This document shows positions 5,658 through 10,982 of a stretch of DNA of 10,982 bases, piece after piece. How positions within the stretch are numbered: the first letter of the stretch is position 1; the number at the start of each line of letters is the position of its first letter. This DNA comes from Chloroflexota bacterium. GTDB lineage: Bacteria; Chloroflexota; Anaerolineae; UBA1429. The notes under the pieces were generated by a model. It made no database searches. It had not been told where the DNA came from and worked only from the letters and a program-made list of their open reading frames with translations. Location of the stretch: assembly GCA_012513725.1 (NCBI GenBank), contig JAAZBQ010000728.1, forward strand, positions 1 to 10,982, given 5' to 3'. The position numbers were made by a program, and so were the translations under genes.

Positions 5658-6223
5658 TGCGCGAGTTGTCGCTGCACCTCCTCGATGTGCTGGAGAACGC
5701 GCTGGAGGCGGGCGCCAGCCGGGTGGAGATCGAGATCGTGGAGGATTCGCGCCGCAACCGCCTGACCATCCGGATCCGCGACAATGGCCGGGGGATGGAT
5801 GCAGACACGCTGGCGCGGGTGAGCGATCCGTTCTTTACCACGCGCACCACGCGCTCGGTGGGGCTGGGCATTCCGCTCTTGCGGGCGGCCGCCCAGCGCT
5901 GTGGCGGCGACCTGTCGACGACCTCGCGGCCGGGCGAGGGCACCGTGGTGCAGGCGGATTTCGAGCGGGCGCACATCGACCGGGCGCCCCTCGGCAACAT
6001 CAAGGCGACGCTGTTGAGCATCCTGCTCTCGAACCGGGACTGCACGCTGCGCTACCGGCACCGGGTCGACGATCGGGAGTTTGCGTTCGACACCGAGGAG
6101 ATCCGCGCGGCGCTCGGGGACGTTCCCCTGACGCACCCGCAGGTGCGGGAGTGGCTGGATCGCTTCCTCGACGAGGGCTTGGCAGATCTTTCAGGTGAGC
6201 CGGAGGAAAACCAACATGCCTAG
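5657..6223 (+). CDS. Small GHKL-type ATP-binding protein of hydrogenase/formate dehydrogenase operons
   Basis: This gene encodes 188 residues from a GTG overlapping the previous stop by one base. Residues 1-105 are a compact GHKL ATPase: N-box HLLDVLENALEAGA (7-20), G1 DNGRGMD (42-48), F-box DPFFTTR (57-63), G2 SVGLGIPLL (67-75) and GEGT (93-96). It lacks a sensor, HAMP or phospho-accepting histidine domain, so it is not a classical histidine kinase. The remaining 80 residues (LGNIKATLLSILLSNRD and a charged tail) match no domain I know. Stand-alone ATPases of this type sit between hydC and hydD-like genes in many anaerobes; their role is unproven. It may phosphorylate, assemble or allosterically control the NuoE/NuoF unit. 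The tail overlaps the next gene by 8 bp. Confidence 0.87.
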   Translation: MRELSLHLLDVLENALEAGASRVEIEIVEDSRRNRLTIRIRDNGRGMDADTLARVSDPFFTTRTTRSVGLGIPLLRAAAQRCGGDLSTTSRPGEGTVVQADFERAHIDRAPLGNIKATLLSILLSNRDCTLRYRHRVDDREFAFDTEEIRAALGDVPLTHPQVREWLDRFLDEGLADLSGEPEENQHA

Positions 6224-6587
6224 ACTGAAATCCATGGACGACCTGCGCAAGCTCCGCGAGCAGGTAGAGCACGAGATCCAGAGCCGGACGGACACCGGCA
6301 CGTCGATTACGGTGGGGATGGGCACCTGTGGCATTGCCGCCGGCGCGCGCGAGACGATGCAGGCCATCCTGCGGGAGTTGGCCGAGCGGGAGATCGACGC
6401 GAACGTGCGCACGGTGGGCTGCATCGGCATGTGCCACCGCGAGCCCCTGGTGGATATCGAGCAGGCCGGACACCCGCGGGTGACCTACGGCAACATCACC
6501 GCCGACCGCGTGGCGCGGCTTATCGAAGAGCACCTGAAACAGGGCACCGTCGTCGAGGAGTGGGTGGTGGGACGTCTGTCGGAATAG
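6216..6587 (+). CDS. HydD-like small [2Fe-2S] thioredoxin-fold protein
   Basis: This gene encodes 123 residues. ATG 6216 is preferred over the in-frame GTG at 6195 because GGAGG lies 9 nt before it (6202-6206). A charged helix (6-26) precedes a thioredoxin-like ferredoxin domain with VGMGTCGIAAGAR (33-45) and VGCIGMCHREPLVDI (67-81). Only three candidate cluster cysteines exist: C38, C69 and C73. The residue matching the first ligand of NuoE (CxGT) is Gly34. Similar small proteins sit between the ATPase and NuoF-like genes in hydrogenase operons and are often called HydD. It may carry an atypical [2Fe-2S] cluster, borrow a ligand, or work without one. It overlaps the ATPase gene by 8 bp and is followed by a 95-bp gap. 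Confidence 0.85.
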   Translation: MPRLKSMDDLRKLREQVEHEIQSRTDTGTSITVGMGTCGIAAGARETMQAILRELAEREIDANVRTVGCIGMCHREPLVDIEQAGHPRVTYGNITADRVARLIEEHLKQGTVVEEWVVGRLSE

Positions 6588-6594
6588 CGCCGCC

Positions 6595-6625
6595 GGCGTC
6601 GTGGGCGTCTCGATAGGCGACGCCC
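6595..6625 (+). other. Two competing 7-bp stems in the gap before the NuoF fusion gene
   Basis: GGGCGTC (6603-6609) pairs with GACGCCC (6619-6625). GGCGTCG (6595-6601) can instead pair with CGACGCC (6618-6624), so the two stems exclude each other. They lie 8-38 nt after the HydD-like stop and well before the AGGAGG site (6670-6675) of the next gene. A role in mRNA processing or differential expression is possible. No U-tract and no convincing promoter were seen. Confidence 0.3.
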
Positions 6626-6682
6626 CTCACGCGCCATGTAGCGTTCAAGCAAGGCTCATTGTAACTTCCAGGAGGATATGAC

Positions 6683-9727
<3,045 letters not shown>

Positions 9728-9733
9728 GCCATA

Positions 9734-9774
9734 TCTCCCTGGCGACCGACGCTGTTGGTCGGTCGCCAGGGAGA
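9734..9774 (+). terminator. Perfect 17-bp hairpin just after the NuoF fusion gene
   Basis: TCTCCCTGGCGACCGAC (9734-9750) pairs without mismatch with GTCGGTCGCCAGGGAGA (9758-9774) around a 7-nt loop, starting 6 nt after the stop codon. It is the most stable stem noticed in the window. No U-tract follows, so it could act as a U-less terminator or attenuator, or as an RNA processing or stabilising element that sets the ratio of the NuoF and formate dehydrogenase subunits. Confidence 0.55.
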
Positions 9775-10005
9775 CAGCAGGTGACCCGTTGCGTTCAGAT
9801 TTCGTGGAGCACATACGCGTACAAGGGGGCGTGGCGTAGCCTGTGGCTACGAGATGCTCGGCCAACGGTGCCGGGCTGCAGTGTTCGCGTTCGGCGCCCA
9901 AACGATGGTCACCCAGCAACCATCTGGATGTGACGGTGCCGCCACCGTTGACACTCCGCACCGCGCGCCACAGCCCGGCGCGCCCTATGCGCAGGAGGAG
10001 ACCCT
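9775..10005 (+). promoter_or_regulatory. 231-bp non-coding leader of the formate dehydrogenase gene with serial hairpins
   Basis: No credible ORF is present. Five non-overlapping stems follow in series: 9835-9841/9845-9851 (7 bp, 3-nt loop), 9856-9862/9870-9876 (7 bp with one G-U), 9904-9909/9919-9924 (6 bp), 9932-9938/9943-9949 (7 bp with one G-U, 4-nt loop) and 9963-9969/9977-9983 (7 bp). GGGCG (9827-9831) can pair with CGCCC (9895-9899) and enclose the first two. AGGAGG (9993-9998) lies 7 nt before the ATG. Possible weak promoter bases (TTGCGT 9789, CATACG 9812) are not convincing. It may be a structured leader or riboswitch, for example one answering to molybdenum or tungsten cofactor, but I recognise no known motif. 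Confidence 0.4.
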
Positions 10006-10982
10006 ATGCCAGACGTACTCGTTACGGTGGATGGACGCCAAGTATCGGTGCCGCCTGGGAGCACCGTGCTGCAGGCCGCCGAGGCGGCCGGCGTCAAGAT
10101 CCCAACACTCTGCCACCACCCGGCCCTGGAGCCGATCGGCGCCTGCCGCATGTGCCTGGTAGAGATCGAAAAACAGCGCGGGCTGCAGCCTGCCTGCACG
10201 TTCCCGGTGTCCGCGGGGATGGAGGTGCACACCAACTCGCCCGCCGTCCGCGAGGCACGCCGCTTTGTCCTGGAACTGCTCCTGTCGGACCACCCTCTGG
10301 ACTGCATGACCTGCGAGTCGGCGGGCAACTGCGAGCTGCAGGACCTGGCCTACGAGTACGGCGTCAAAGAATCGCGGTTCCCCGGCGTGCAGCACGACTG
10401 GCCGGTGGTCGACGCGAACCCCTTTATCGAGCGGGACTATAACAAGTGCATCCTCTGTCGGCGCTGCATCCGCGCCTGCCAGGAGATCAACGGCGTGGAG
10501 GCCATCGGGCTGATCAGCCGCGGGTTCGACACCAAGGTCGGCACCGCCTTTGACGGCGCCCTGGCCGATTCGCCGTGCGAGTTCTGTGGGATGTGTGTGG
10601 CCGTCTGCCCAACGGGGGCCCTGCTGCCCAAGGCAGCCACGGGCCGAGGCCGCAACTGGGAGTTGACGACCACCACGACGATCTGCCCCTACTGCGGCGT
10701 GGGCTGCAGCCTGGACCTGATGGTCAAGGACAACAAGATCGCCAAGGTGGTCTCTCACTGGGACGGCGCCGCCAACCACGGCGCGACCTGCGTCAAGGGC
10801 CGTTTCGGGCTCGATTACATCGAGAGCGAGGAGCGCCTCACCACGCCGCTCATCCGCAAGGATGGCGAGCTGGTGGAGGCCACGTGGGACGAGGCGCTGG
10901 ATCTCGTGGCGACCAAGTTCGCCGAGATCGCGCAGGAGAGCGGGCCGGACGCGCTGGCCTTCCTCTCCTCCGCCAAGTGCAC
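10006..10982 (+). CDS. fdhA: Formate dehydrogenase alpha subunit, NuoG-like N-terminus plus molybdopterin domain (3' truncated)
   Basis: The first 325 codons are visible; the frame stays open to the right edge, and the full family length is about 900 residues. Domains: a [2Fe-2S] ferredoxin domain (C36, C47, C50, C64); a NuoG-type His-Cys [4Fe-4S] site (H96, C100, C103, C109); two [4Fe-4S] clusters (C148, C151, C154, C158 and C191, C194, C197, C201); and the Mo/W-bis-MGD oxidoreductase start with its own [4Fe-4S] site (C227, C230, C234, C262), then RLTTPLIRKDGELVEATWDEAL. This is the layout of soluble NAD(P)-linked formate dehydrogenases (FdhA/FdsA; also named fdhF). The first 200 residues equal those of HydA hydrogenases, but no H-cluster domain follows. 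The catalytic Cys or Sec lies beyond the window. Other molybdopterin enzymes of the family remain possible; the NuoE/NuoF partners favour formate dehydrogenase. Confidence 0.88.
   Translation, partial: MPDVLVTVDGRQVSVPPGSTVLQAAEAAGVKIPTLCHHPALEPIGACRMCLVEIEKQRGLQPACTFPVSAGMEVHTNSPAVREARRFVLELLLSDHPLDCMTCESAGNCELQDLAYEYGVKESRFPGVQHDWPVVDANPFIERDYNKCILCRRCIRACQEINGVEAIGLISRGFDTKVGTAFDGALADSPCEFCGMCVAVCPTGALLPKAATGRGRNWELTTTTTICPYCGVGCSLDLMVKDNKIAKVVSHWDGAANHGATCVKGRFGLDYIESEERLTTPLIRKDGELVEATWDEALDLVATKFAEIAQESGPDALAFLSSAKC

Noticed and set aside
6640..6666. Internal promoter before the NuoF fusion gene (TTCAAG ... TGTAAC)
   Set aside because: The -10 match is poor and the spacing to TTCAAG is wrong for a sigma-A-type promoter, so it is not reported as a feature.
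9825..9925. Possible tRNA (including tRNA-Sec) or known Moco riboswitch in the gap before the formate dehydrogenase gene
   Set aside because: No T-loop GTTCRA consensus, no matching acceptor arms and no recognisable Moco-motif core were found by eye, so only a generic structured leader is claimed.

Overview
The window is GC-rich and densely coding. It most likely comes from an anaerobic bacterium of the Chloroflexota or a related Gram-positive-like lineage. This rests on a DUF2723-type membrane protein, a LytR-CpsA-Psr envelope ligase, a secreted protein rich in Pro/Thr/Ala repeats, and a gene order known from anaerobic Firmicutes hydrogenase loci. No rRNA, tRNA, CRISPR array or insertion sequence was seen; the lineage is an inference.

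Left part (1-2460): the C-terminal part of a polytopic DUF2723-type protein (+) runs in from the left edge. It converges with, and overlaps by 14 bp, a small secreted protein gene (-). A 142-bp divergent intergenic region follows. Its + strand promoter ends so close to the ATG of an LCP-LytR_C gene that the mRNA is probably leaderless, and a perfect 16-bp palindrome covers both the -10 box and the start codon.

Right part (2461-10982): one long + strand gene set starts at a near-consensus promoter (TTGACA / extended TATACT). Its -10 box lies inside an 18-bp sequence matching 15/18 of the Rex (NADH/NAD+ sensor) operator. Nine genes follow: a DRTGG protein, a CBS-pair/RsbT-like ATPase, a second DRTGG-like protein, a PHP phosphoesterase, a NuoE-like [2Fe-2S] subunit, a small GHKL ATPase, a small [2Fe-2S] thioredoxin-fold protein, a 1014-aa fusion of a NuoF-type FMN subunit with a GltD/NfnB-type FAD subunit, and the N-terminal third of a formate dehydrogenase alpha subunit. 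The order resembles the hydrogenase cluster with HydC, HydD, HydB and HydA of anaerobes, but the last gene carries a molybdopterin (Mo/W-bis-MGD) formate dehydrogenase module instead of an [FeFe]-hydrogenase H-cluster. The NuoF subunit also carries an extra NfnB-like flavoprotein in place of the usual C-terminal ferredoxin domain.

Together the genes suggest a soluble NAD(P)-linked formate dehydrogenase/CO2 reductase, possibly flavin-based electron-bifurcating and able to address both NADH and NADPH. It seems to be controlled transcriptionally by a Rex-like switch and possibly post-translationally by the kinase/phosphatase-like cassette at the front of the operon. The only long gap in the set (9728-10005) holds a perfect 17-bp hairpin followed by five consecutive smaller hairpins before the formate dehydrogenase gene, a candidate attenuator or structured RNA leader.
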